Shown here piece by piece: positions 29,609 through 36,214 of a stretch of DNA of 64,000 bases (its first letter is position 1; every line of letters starts with the position of its first letter). The DNA comes from Affinundibacterium fentianense. Lineage in GTDB: Bacteria; Pseudomonadota; Gammaproteobacteria; Burkholderiales; Burkholderiaceae_D. The notes under the pieces are model-generated. The model saw only the letters and a program-made list of their open reading frames with translations. It had not been told where the DNA came from and searched no databases. The stretch is from NCBI RefSeq assembly GCF_018139545.1, contig NZ_JAGSPJ010000002.1, positions 620,001 to 684,000 on the forward strand, in the 5' to 3' direction. Both the position numbers and the translations under genes were made by a program.

Positions 29609-30205
29609 CTAAATAACTCGCTGCGCTTCGTAATAATGGTTCTCACCTTCATCGACGTAGTGACCAATGATTGCGAATCCATGCGCTTTCAAACAAGCGA
29701 CATAAGCGTCTTGCCCTAACGAATGCGACACAAGGCCAGTGCTCGCATCACGCCACTGACAAGCCTGTATTGGCGCAGTGAATAGCAAACGTCCACCGAG
29801 CTTCACATGCGTTGCAAGGCGCTGAATCAAAGCCAACTGATCCGCTTCATCCAGCAAAAATAGCAAACCTATCGCCAACACCGCATCAAACTGCTTAGAA
29901 AAGAACGTACACTCTTGCACGCGCGCGCAAGCGATAGGAATGGATGGAAATCGCTGCTGAAAATGCGCGAGCAAAGTCGGCGAACTATCCACCGCCCAAA
30001 CCCGCAAACCCGCCGCCTGCAAAATGCGCGTCACCGGAAAACCCGCACCACAAGCCAGCTCCAACACTTCCGCATTAGGACTTAAGCCAGCACACCAAGC
30101 TTGCAAAACCGCCGTACCAATTGTTGAGCGATCACGTGCACCTAGAAATTCTAGTGCGTGATTTTCGTAGGCGGTGGCGGAATCAGAGTAGGAATCAGTG
30201 AGCAT
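29609..30205 (-). CDS. Class I SAM-dependent methyltransferase
   Basis: 198 residues from ATG 30205 (a TTG at 30217 gives four more). The Rossmann methyltransferase motif I is VLELACGAGFPVTRIL, motif II WAVDSSPTLLAHF, and post-motifs are FDAVLAIGLLFLL and VKLGGRLLFTAPI. The N-terminal YSDSATAYENHA is a common substrate-lid start. The substrate is unknown. Immediately downstream of the cold-shock/excalibur gene on the same strand, with an 18-30 base gap, so they may share a transcript. No strong ribosome site was seen. Confidence 0.82.
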   Translation of the reverse strand: MLTDSYSDSATAYENHALEFLGARDRSTIGTAVLQAWCAGLSPNAEVLELACGAGFPVTRILQAAGLRVWAVDSSPTLLAHFQQRFPSIPIACARVQECTFFSKQFDAVLAIGLLFLLDEADQLALIQRLATHVKLGGRLLFTAPIQACQWRDASTGLVSHSLGQDAYVACLKAHGFAIIGHYVDEGENHYYEAQRVI

Positions 30206-30234
30206 ATTGCGTGACAAGGGAATTTAAAGAAGTC

Positions 30235-30825
30235 TCAATTCGAGAATACTGACGTACACAAATTTTGTTCACATGGGATTCCATCATAATCGCCATCCAT
30301 TTTTGGATTAGGGCAATTCTTGAGAAAATATTTTGCCTCTTCACACGAAGTCATTTGGGAACAATGCTGGCGACCATCACACTGAAAACGCCTTGAGTTT
30401 GCTGTCGCGACAGCAGATTGGGACACGTCCTCGTTTTCAGATTCAGCCACACCGACATCATGTTCAAACGATGCACGTCGAGAGAACTGATCATAAGCAA
30501 AAAGTCCTATCATGGTAAAAAAAGCCAAGCTTACTATTCGATTCAACAAGGGCTTACTTGATACTGGCGATTTCGTGCGATTCGTTAGACGTTGGCGGTC
30601 AAATTTGGTTGTGGATCGGTCTAGACATTTCAGATTCTTAGCTTCTCTTTTGCGATCTTGCCCCACCTGAAACTCAAAACTAAGGTTTTCACCGATACGG
30701 GGGCGCGTTCCAACCTTAGGAAAGGCAGAAATATGAACAAAAATATCCTGATCACCATGCTTAGGCTTAATAAAGCCAAAACCACGATCATCATTCCACT
30801 TAGACAGCGTGCCTTCGAAACGCAT
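30235..30825 (-). CDS. Cold-shock domain, membrane anchor and excalibur domain fusion
   Basis: 196 residues from ATG 30825 (AGGGTGG upstream). The N-terminal 70 residues are a cold-shock domain with the RNA-binding RNP1-like DDRGFGFIKP and DIFVHISAF. A single hydrophobic helix (VSLAFFTMIGLFAYDQF, about 110-126) follows. The C-terminus has the excalibur pattern: four Cys (FQCDGRQHCSQMTSCEEA, NCPNPKMD) and the calcium-loop-like DGDYDGIPCE. With a basic region before the helix, the nucleic-acid-binding domain would be cytoplasmic and the excalibur domain periplasmic. Function unknown; related fusions occur in proteobacteria. It flanks the cassette-like array on its downstream side. Confidence 0.82.
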   Translation of the reverse strand: MRFEGTLSKWNDDRGFGFIKPKHGDQDIFVHISAFPKVGTRPRIGENLSFEFQVGQDRKREAKNLKCLDRSTTKFDRQRLTNRTKSPVSSKPLLNRIVSLAFFTMIGLFAYDQFSRRASFEHDVGVAESENEDVSQSAVATANSRRFQCDGRQHCSQMTSCEEAKYFLKNCPNPKMDGDYDGIPCEQNLCTSVFSN

Positions 30826-30883
30826 AAACAATCCACCCTATTCGCAAAATCAAAGCGCACAAACTAGCATAGGGACTACAAAT

Positions 30884-30947
30884 CAGCAACTCAAGCGGGA
30901 CTCGGAGAAATTATTTTTTTGTGCCTGCGTCAAACGCCAAGTTAAAT
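30884..30947 (-). repeat. Possible degenerate attC site after the 238-residue gene
   Basis: Minus strand: ATTTAAC two bases after the stop fits the RYYYAAC core, and a GTT core (GTTGCTG at 30890-30884) closes a 64-base element. The expected complement of the cassette start (GTTGAAT) is matched with one mismatch. The inner arms pair poorly, so this is only a candidate edge of the array. Confidence 0.35.
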
Positions 30948-30948
30948 C

Positions 30949-31665
30949 TCAATGCCTTGCTCTCTGTTCTTTAGAACAAGACATTTGTTCATTCACTGGT
31001 TTTAAACTATTCAGATGAACGTTTAGTTTTGAAATAGCAATTGCATAGCGAGGGATTGCACCGGTTGCAGTGCGATGAAAATATTCTGGAAATTTTTCAA
31101 CTCGATAAGCTCCAAATTGATCCTCTGGAATTTCTATTGATGTTTCAAAGTCATCACTAGAAATTTCTCCCTTCAAGTCAGATACCGAACAAGGTAGCCA
31201 CAAAGTCGGATCACTACCAAAGACCAACATATACAAATCATTTTTCTTACTTCTGATAAGTTTACTTTTGGCATACCTTGGCATAGTAAAAATCTGACCG
31301 TCAGTTTTAAGCATGACAAGAACAGAATTCAGCCCTTTTTCGTATCCTCGCATTCCGAAGTGATCGCTAGTGATGACTTCAAGCTTCTGCGGAACTTCGC
31401 CGCCATACACAGTCAAGTTAACGGTCGCTGTAAGAGAAAAAGGTGGCGGGTCGAAATCGATACAAACAACGCTAGGTTGACTACATGTAGCAGATTTGGC
31501 AGGTCTCGCAAAATACGTACCTGGAACAAGATCGGCGACAACCAAGAGCGGCCTCACAAGTTGCTCATCCAATGTAGGGAGCACTCTTTCTGTTTGACTT
31601 TGCGAAACAGTTGGGAGAATCAAGAGTGCGACGATGGTTGTGAATGATCTAGTGAAGTAAGTCAT
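30949..31665 (-). CDS. Hypothetical exported protein, probable cassette gene
   Basis: 238 residues from ATG 31665 (AAGG nine bases upstream). It starts with a signal peptide (SFTTIVALLILPTVSQSQ). The mature part has pairs of Cys (SATCSQPSVVCID, LPCSVSD, MSCSKE) and alternating hydrophobic strands such as SLTATVNLTVYGG and LNSVLVMLKTDGQIF, suggesting a beta-rich envelope protein. I recognise no family. Its start lies seven bases inside the preceding attC-like site, and its stop sits two bases before a possible attC core, as expected for an integron cassette. Confidence 0.7.
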   Translation of the reverse strand: MTYFTRSFTTIVALLILPTVSQSQTERVLPTLDEQLVRPLLVVADLVPGTYFARPAKSATCSQPSVVCIDFDPPPFSLTATVNLTVYGGEVPQKLEVITSDHFGMRGYEKGLNSVLVMLKTDGQIFTMPRYAKSKLIRSKKNDLYMLVFGSDPTLWLPCSVSDLKGEISSDDFETSIEIPEDQFGAYRVEKFPEYFHRTATGAIPRYAIAISKLNVHLNSLKPVNEQMSCSKEQRARH

Positions 31666-31668
31666 GAA

Positions 31669-31756
31669 ATTCAACCTTCAAGCTGCCCGGCTGGCAACAC
31701 CAGCCGCAAAGCGGCATTCTCTTGTTGACTGTCCCCACCGAGCGAAAAGTTATGCC
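31669..31756 (-). repeat. attC-like recombination site 2
   Basis: On the minus strand it opens with GGCATAAC and closes with GTTGAAT, a perfect GTTRRRY core. An internal GCTGGCAACACCAGC hairpin is typical of attC variable regions. The opening core is the exact complement of the start of the same cassette (TTATGCC), the mark of a mobilised cassette. 88 bases, the same length as site 1. Confidence 0.68.
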
Positions 31757-32081
31757 ACATCAGGTTTGCCAATCTAGTACATCTCGAATTCATTGAAGTC
31801 TATGTCCTTAATTGCGGCGTCCAGTAACTCGGCCATGTTCGCACGCTCGCCCTCGCTTCCTGCTTCGAAGCGCACCTCCTGCTTCGGATCGATGAGGTAG
31901 CTCGAGAACTCTCGGTCCTTGAATACAAAGACGCGAAGCTGCCCCTGCGATTCCCGACAGACGTGGAGGTCAAATCTCGTAGCACGTGCGTCATGGGCTA
32001 TTGTAAGCAGATGCCTCCATGTGAGGTTAGGCTCCTGAGCCTCAACAATCTGCGCAAGGTCGGTGTCAACGTGAGGCATAA
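31675..32081 (-). mobile_element. Gene cassette of 407 bp
   Basis: Defined by the G/TT crossover points of the two attC-like sites. It carries one gene of 101 codons and its own attC. Nearly all of the cassette is coding sequence or attC, as in typical integron cassettes. Confidence 0.6.
31774..32079 (-). CDS. Hypothetical protein, cassette gene
   Basis: 101 residues, acidic (many Asp/Glu), no signal peptide or membrane segment. No family recognised; alternating strand pattern around ATRFDLHVCRESQGQLRVFVF and an acidic helix at the C-terminus (AELLDAAIKDIDFNEFEMY). The ATG lies inside the core site GTTATGCC of the preceding attC; an in-frame TAG just upstream rules out an earlier start. No ribosome site of its own is evident, so translation may depend on the cassette upstream. 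Base use is more GC-rich than the neighbouring cassette genes, consistent with separate origins. Confidence 0.62.
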   Translation of the reverse strand: MPHVDTDLAQIVEAQEPNLTWRHLLTIAHDARATRFDLHVCRESQGQLRVFVFKDREFSSYLIDPKQEVRFEAGSEGERANMAELLDAAIKDIDFNEFEMY

Positions 32082-32162
32082 CGCCGAGCTAAAGGGCTTT
32101 GCGGAGCGTAGCGTAGCAACGTCCCAGCGACCAAAGGGAGCGCTTTGACCGCCGTGTTAGCC
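32075..32162 (-). repeat. attC-like recombination site 1
   Basis: Minus strand: GGCTAAC core overlapping the TAA stop of the upstream gene, arms GGTCAAAGCGC and GCTAAAGGGC (as read from each end inward), inner GGTCGCTGGGAC stretch and closing GCGTTATGCC. R and L box order and 5-base spacers match integron attC organisation. 88 bases. Confidence 0.72.
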
Positions 32163-32495
32163 GACATATCTGTACCACTTCCTTAAATCAGTTGAAAGTT
32201 CGACATTATTTTTGATTATTTTCAGCATGTTTTCTGGCATTTCAGTGGTACCTGTTTGGCGAGCAACTTCTGAAACCAAATAGTAATAACCTTTGAGATT
32301 GTTGTCGTCAGATTTTAATGTTTCGTAACGAAGGCAAAGCTGATTTAAAAGCTCGAATGCCTCCACGCCTTTTACTTTTATTAGCAATAGATCAAACGCA
32401 CCAGCCGTGAACGTTTCATTGTGCTGAAAATCCGGGACTCGACCAGAACTAATTTCATTAGATATTTTTAGAAGCTCATCGACACGATTGGTCAT
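32157..32495 (-). CDS. Hypothetical helical protein, cassette gene
   Basis: 112 residues, mostly helical by composition, no signal peptide, no recognised family. Conserved-looking blocks are MTNRVDELLKISNEI, AGAFDLLLIKVKG and LRKWYRYVG at the end. Small cytoplasmic single-domain proteins of this kind are common in cassettes, and some are immunity or antitoxin proteins, but nothing in the sequence proves that here. More AT-rich than the surrounding chromosome. The stop codon lies within the R'' core of attC-like site 1. Confidence 0.65.
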   Translation of the reverse strand: MTNRVDELLKISNEISSGRVPDFQHNETFTAGAFDLLLIKVKGVEAFELLNQLCLRYETLKSDDNNLKGYYYLVSEVARQTGTTEMPENMLKIIKNNVELSTDLRKWYRYVG

Positions 32496-32509
32496 GTTTG
32501 TTGACTAAC

Positions 32510-32778
32510 TTGTTTGAAAGTAAAAAACCGAAGTTAACACATCCTAAAAATTTGATCAACAAAGCTCCAAGACGATGGAAGCTCTTACCCAGCTTGGCAT
32601 CGCTTGAGAATATCTACTCACTTCGCGGTATAACAGAATCGACAAAAGAGGCGTGCGCATTTTGTGCAATTGATCGAATCCATCGCAACTGAATCGACAA
32701 TAAGTTGCTTGCACAACAGCAAGCCTAGATTATATACTTCACATACGATTCATATTCACACCATATCAAGGAAATTTC
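32510..32778. promoter_or_regulatory. Intergenic region with promoter of the ParD-like/map unit
   Basis: Between the cassette cluster (minus) and the ParD-like gene (plus). A likely sigma-70 promoter is TTGCAC at 32709-32714, an 18-base spacer and TATACT at 32733-32738. A short inverted repeat TAACTT/AAGTTA (32505-32510, 32531-32536) marks the outer edge of the cassette cluster but is too short for an attC. No attI or integrase was found. Confidence 0.5.
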
Positions 32779-32991
32779 ATGGGCATCGTCAATATCGATG
32801 AAGAGTTACACGATCAAATGCGTAAGGCGAGTGCAGTGTCTTGTCGTTCGATTAATGCGCAGGCTGCGTATTGGATTAAGATGGGGATGCTGTGTGAGAT
32901 GCATCCGACTTTGAGTTTTCATCAAATCATGGCGGAGGAGATGCGTGCGGCGGGAGTGGAGACGCAGGCTTTACGGGTGGTGAGCGCATGA
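32779..32991 (+). CDS. ParD-like ribbon-helix-helix family protein
   Basis: 70 residues. The N-terminal half (MGIVNIDEELHDQMRKASAVSCRS, then INAQAAYWIKMG) fits a ParD-like antitoxin or ribbon-helix-helix fold. AAGGA lies seven bases upstream. No ParE-type toxin gene is adjacent; instead the stop overlaps the start of a methionine aminopeptidase gene (ATGA). Such antitoxin-like partners of a second map gene are seen in other Burkholderiales. Probable role: autoregulation or a regulator of the aminopeptidase unit. Confidence 0.75.
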   Translation: MGIVNIDEELHDQMRKASAVSCRSINAQAAYWIKMGMLCEMHPTLSFHQIMAEEMRAAGVETQALRVVSA

Positions 32992-33767
32992 GTAGCACCA
33001 TTATTAAGCAGCCTGAAGAAATCGCTTTGATGGCGGAGGCGGGTAAATTATTGGCGCAGGTGTTTACGCATTTGGATCAGCTTAATTTGATCGGCATGTC
33101 GACCATGCAGGTCAACGATATCGTCGATCATTACATCACGCAGGATTTGCAAGCGCGGCCAGCGAGTAAGGGGCAGTATGGTTATGCCTATGCTTTGAAT
33201 TCTTCGCGGAATCATGTGGTTTGCCACGGTGTGCCCTCGCCTACCGAGATTTTGCAAAATGGCGATATCGTGAATCTTGACATCACCTTGGAGAAGCATG
33301 GTTTTATCGCCGATTCTAGCAAGACCTACTTGGTCGGTGAGGTCGCGCCCGCAGCCAAGCGATTGGTGCAAGTGACTTATGAAGCCTTATGGAAAGGCAT
33401 TAAGGCGGTACGACCTGGTGCGCGTTTGGGCGATATTGGTTTTGCGATTGAAAGCCATGCGCGCAAACATGGTTACACGGTGGTGCGCGAATATTGTGGA
33501 CATGGCATTGGACGCGAAATGCATGAAGCACCCGAGGTTTTGCATTGGGGTAAACCACGCACTGGATTAACACTACGCGAAGGCATGGTGTTTACGATAG
33601 AACCGATGATTAACCAAGGTAAGGCCGCGGTCGATACCGAGGATGATGGTTGGTCGGTGGTGACTTTAGATGGCAAATGGTCTGCACAGTTTGAACATAC
33701 GGTAGCGGTGACCAAAGAGGGTGTGCGTGTTTTGACTTTGCGCCCTGATGAAAAGCTTGGTGGTTGA
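32988..33767 (+). CDS. map: Type I methionine aminopeptidase
   Basis: 259 residues, the usual type I length. Metal ligands are visible: NGDIVNLDITLEKHGFIADSSKT (two Asp region), YCGHGIGREMHEAPEVLHW (His), FTIEPMIN (Glu) and SAQFEHTVAVT (Glu). The substrate His is in SRNHVVCHG. It removes the initiator Met from nascent proteins in the cytoplasm. It is translationally coupled to a ParD-like gene rather than to rpsB, suggesting this is a second, accessory copy in the genome (inference). Confidence 0.95.
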   Translation: MSSTIIKQPEEIALMAEAGKLLAQVFTHLDQLNLIGMSTMQVNDIVDHYITQDLQARPASKGQYGYAYALNSSRNHVVCHGVPSPTEILQNGDIVNLDITLEKHGFIADSSKTYLVGEVAPAAKRLVQVTYEALWKGIKAVRPGARLGDIGFAIESHARKHGYTVVREYCGHGIGREMHEAPEVLHWGKPRTGLTLREGMVFTIEPMINQGKAAVDTEDDGWSVVTLDGKWSAQFEHTVAVTKEGVRVLTLRPDEKLGG

Positions 33768-33799
33768 GAGGGCTTCACAAGTCGGCATTCTGATATTAC

Positions 33800-33838
33800 T
33801 CCCTCTCCCGTAAGCGAGAGAGGGTTGGGGTGAGGGAG
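33800..33838 (+). repeat. REP-like palindromic repeat, copy 1
   Basis: CCCTCTCCCG...GAGAGAGGG palindrome followed by TTGGGGTGAGGG, a repeat type widespread between genes of proteobacteria. It lies 33 bases after the map stop and can fold as a hairpin, so it may also stabilise or end the transcript. Confidence 0.75.
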
Positions 33839-33921
33839 GTTGATATGCACGAAAACATGTTACCTGTATGTGCTTTCAATACCGAACTCAGCATTTAAAT
33901 GCATTTCGTCAATCTGAACTG

Positions 33922-33958
33922 CCCTCACCCTAGCCCTCTCCCGCTCGCGAGAGAGGGA
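33922..33958 (-). repeat. REP-like palindromic repeat, copy 2, inverted
   Basis: The same element in opposite orientation: CCCTCACCCTAGCCCTCTCC, a short loop, then GAGAGAGGG. With copy 1 it forms a BIME-like inverted pair about 85 bases apart. Confidence 0.75.
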
Positions 33959-34112
33959 ACATACTTCCCCCCACATTTCGCCGCAGATCAAGGACGAAAC
34001 ACCTATATCCAAATTCAATTGGAAAATTGTGGCTTTTTCTATCACAATGATGGAATACGAAAGAGGATGCAAAGACATTCCCTCAATTCCCCAACCAAGA
34101 TGCGGATAGCCC

Positions 34113-34628
34113 ATGTTAAGCGACCATCAACAAGAGACGGTTCAAAACGCGATTCTCGAACACAAGACTGAACAGTTTCATCAAAGCGGCTTGCTGCCGA
34201 TACTTCATGCGATTCAAGATCGCCTCGGCTTTATTCCCGCCGACGCAACGCCCATTGTCGCTAAAGCGCTAAATTTGTCGCGCGCAGAAGTACATGGCGT
34301 GATCACGTTTTATCACCACTTTCGACAAGAGCAACCAGCCCAAACTATCGTTCAAGTTTGTCGTGCCGAGGCTTGTCAATCCATGGGTGCAGAAGCTTTG
34401 TGGAAGCATGCTTGCCAACGTGCTAGTAACGATGGTGGCAATAGCGCGATTACTTTAGAGCCTGTGTATTGCTTAGGACTTTGTTCAACAGCACCGGCAA
34501 TGAGTGTGAATGAACGTCCGTATGCACGCGTGAATGCGGCGCGTTTTGATCAACTGCTTAAACGTCATCAGGATACGCAAACTAGCAGCGCGACATCAGC
34601 AGAACCAGCAAAGGAGAATACGAAATGA
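34113..34628 (+). CDS. fdsG: NAD-dependent formate dehydrogenase gamma subunit
   Basis: 171 residues, NuoE-like thioredoxin-fold [2Fe-2S] protein. Cluster ligands are in VCRAEACQSMG and VYCLGLCSTAPA. ILHAIQDRLGFIPADA and HGVITFYHHF are family hallmarks. It passes electrons between FdsA/FdsB cofactors in the soluble cytoplasmic molybdenum enzyme that oxidises formate to CO2 with NAD+. First gene of the operon; it overlaps fdsB by four bases. Confidence 0.93.
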   Translation: MLSDHQQETVQNAILEHKTEQFHQSGLLPILHAIQDRLGFIPADATPIVAKALNLSRAEVHGVITFYHHFRQEQPAQTIVQVCRAEACQSMGAEALWKHACQRASNDGGNSAITLEPVYCLGLCSTAPAMSVNERPYARVNAARFDQLLKRHQDTQTSSATSAEPAKENTK

Positions 34629-36205
34629 GTATTCGTATTTATGTGCCTGCCGACAGTGCAGCCATCGCCTTAGGTGCAGATGAAGTTGCTGAAGCAATTC
34701 TCACCCAAGCGCAACAGCGCGGTATCGAGATCGACTTAATTCGCAGTGGTTCACGCGGTATGTTTTGGTTGGAACCATTGGTGGAGATTAGAACAGATGG
34801 CGGACGAACCGCCTATGGTCCGGTTCAAGTGGAGGATGTGAACGCCTTATTCGACAACGATTTTTTACATGGCGGCGCGCATGCTTTAAGTCTCGGTTTA
34901 ACCGAAGCGATTCCGTATTTACAGAAACAAGAACGCGTGTGTTTTGCGCGTATGGGTGTGATTGACCCGTTGTCACTTAGCGATTACGAAGCACATCAAG
35001 GTTTTGCAGGCTTACGCCGCTGCTTAAGCATGTCACCTAGCGAGGTCGTGCAAGAAGTGCTGGATTCTGGTTTGCGTGGTCGTGGTGGTGCAGCTTTCCC
35101 AACCGGGATTAAATGGAAAACCGTAGCAACGGCGTCAGCTCCACAGAAATACATTGTCTGTAATGCTGATGAAGGTGACTCTGGTACTTATTCCGACCGC
35201 ATGACGATGGAAGGCGATCCCTACATGCTGATTGAAGGCATGACCATTGCCGCAATCGCCGCAGGCGCAACGCAAGGGTATATCTACATTCGCTCTGAAT
35301 ATCCGCGCGCGATTGAAGTCATGCTAGCCGCCATCGCCAATGCAAGCGCTGCGGGTTATTTGGGCGATCGCATTGCTGGCTCGTCGTATGCGTTTCACTT
35401 GCAAGTACGCAAGGCTGCGGGATCGTATGTGTGCGGTGAAGAGACCGCCATGTTAGAGAGTATCGAAGGTAAACGCGGTGTGGTGCGTGCCAAGCCACCT
35501 ATCCCAGCAATACAAGGTTTATTTGGCGCACCGACGGTGATCAATAATGTGATCAGCTTTGCCTCGGTGCCGCGCATACTTGAACGTGGTGCCGCTTACT
35601 ACAAGAACTTGGGCTTGGGTCGTTCGACTGGCACCTTACCGATTCAACTCACGGGCAATATTCGCTACGGTGGTTTAATCGAAAAAGCCTTTGGCGTGAC
35701 TCTACGTGAATTGCTGTTTGATTTTGGTGGTGGTAGCGCCAGTGGACGCCCTATCAAAGCGGTGCAAGTCGGTGGCCCACTTGGGACTTATGTACCAGAA
35801 CAATATTGGGACCTGCCCTTCGATTACGAAGCCTATGCTGCGGTCGGCGCAACGCTTGGACATGGTGGCATTGTGGTACATGACGACACCGCCGATTTAT
35901 CCAAACTGGCGCGTTATGCGATGGAATTTTGTGCGATTGAATCTTGTGGCAAATGTACGCCGTGCCGCATTGGCTCCACGCGTGGAGTCGAAGTGATCGA
36001 ACGATTGGTGCAAGCTGATGCCGATTCTGCACTCAAACCCGCGCAAGAAAAACTCTTACGCGATTTGTGCCACACCATGCAATACGGCTCGCTGTGCGCA
36101 CTCGGCGGTATGACACCCAATCCGGTGATTTCTGCCCTCAATTATTATCCGCAAGACTTTGGTCTAGCAGCGGCAAATCCGGCTTCGGATCTATCCAAGG
36201 CCTAG
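34625..36205 (+). CDS. fdsB: NAD-dependent formate dehydrogenase beta subunit
   Basis: 526 residues, NuoF-like. A thioredoxin-like N-terminal part precedes the FMN/NADH core: GLRGRGGAAFPTGIKWK (NADH/FMN glycine loop), NADEGDSGTYSDR (FMN), VCGEETAMLESIEGKRG, and the [4Fe-4S] motif ESCGKCTPCRIGSTRG. This subunit passes electrons from the Fe-S chain through FMN to NAD+. Translationally coupled to fdsG, and followed after nine bases by fdsA with a GGAG ribosome site. Confidence 0.95.
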   Translation: MSIRIYVPADSAAIALGADEVAEAILTQAQQRGIEIDLIRSGSRGMFWLEPLVEIRTDGGRTAYGPVQVEDVNALFDNDFLHGGAHALSLGLTEAIPYLQKQERVCFARMGVIDPLSLSDYEAHQGFAGLRRCLSMSPSEVVQEVLDSGLRGRGGAAFPTGIKWKTVATASAPQKYIVCNADEGDSGTYSDRMTMEGDPYMLIEGMTIAAIAAGATQGYIYIRSEYPRAIEVMLAAIANASAAGYLGDRIAGSSYAFHLQVRKAAGSYVCGEETAMLESIEGKRGVVRAKPPIPAIQGLFGAPTVINNVISFASVPRILERGAAYYKNLGLGRSTGTLPIQLTGNIRYGGLIEKAFGVTLRELLFDFGGGSASGRPIKAVQVGGPLGTYVPEQYWDLPFDYEAYAAVGATLGHGGIVVHDDTADLSKLARYAMEFCAIESCGKCTPCRIGSTRGVEVIERLVQADADSALKPAQEKLLRDLCHTMQYGSLCALGGMTPNPVISALNYYPQDFGLAAANPASDLSKA

Positions 36206-36214
36206 GAGAACAAA

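Larger units (their letters stand above)
30884..32509 (-). mobile_element. Integrase-less integron cassette cluster (CALIN-like), two to three cassettes
   Basis: Three short hypothetical genes, all minus strand, are separated by 88-base attC-like sites at 32075-32162 and 31669-31756, with a weaker one at 30884-30947. The cassette logic holds: the middle cassette starts TTATGCC, and the site behind its gene opens with the complement GGCATAAC. The first cassette would start at GTTAGTC (32509-32503), close to the complement of its GGCTAAC. No integrase gene is in the window. Confidence 0.65.
33768..34112. other. Intergenic region between map and fds operon
   Basis: 345 bases. It holds two inverted REP-like elements (reported separately) and the leader of fdsG. 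No FdsR-type regulator gene is present upstream of the operon. No clear sigma-70 promoter could be fixed. Confidence 0.5.

Noticed and set aside
32779-32991. Classical ParDE toxin-antitoxin pair
   Set aside because: No ParE-like toxin is adjacent; the overlapping partner is methionine aminopeptidase.
30884-33000. Search for an integron integrase and attI near the cassette cluster
   Set aside because: No tyrosine-recombinase-like frame exists in the window, and the sequence at the upstream edge (32503-32540) is too short and unlike attI.
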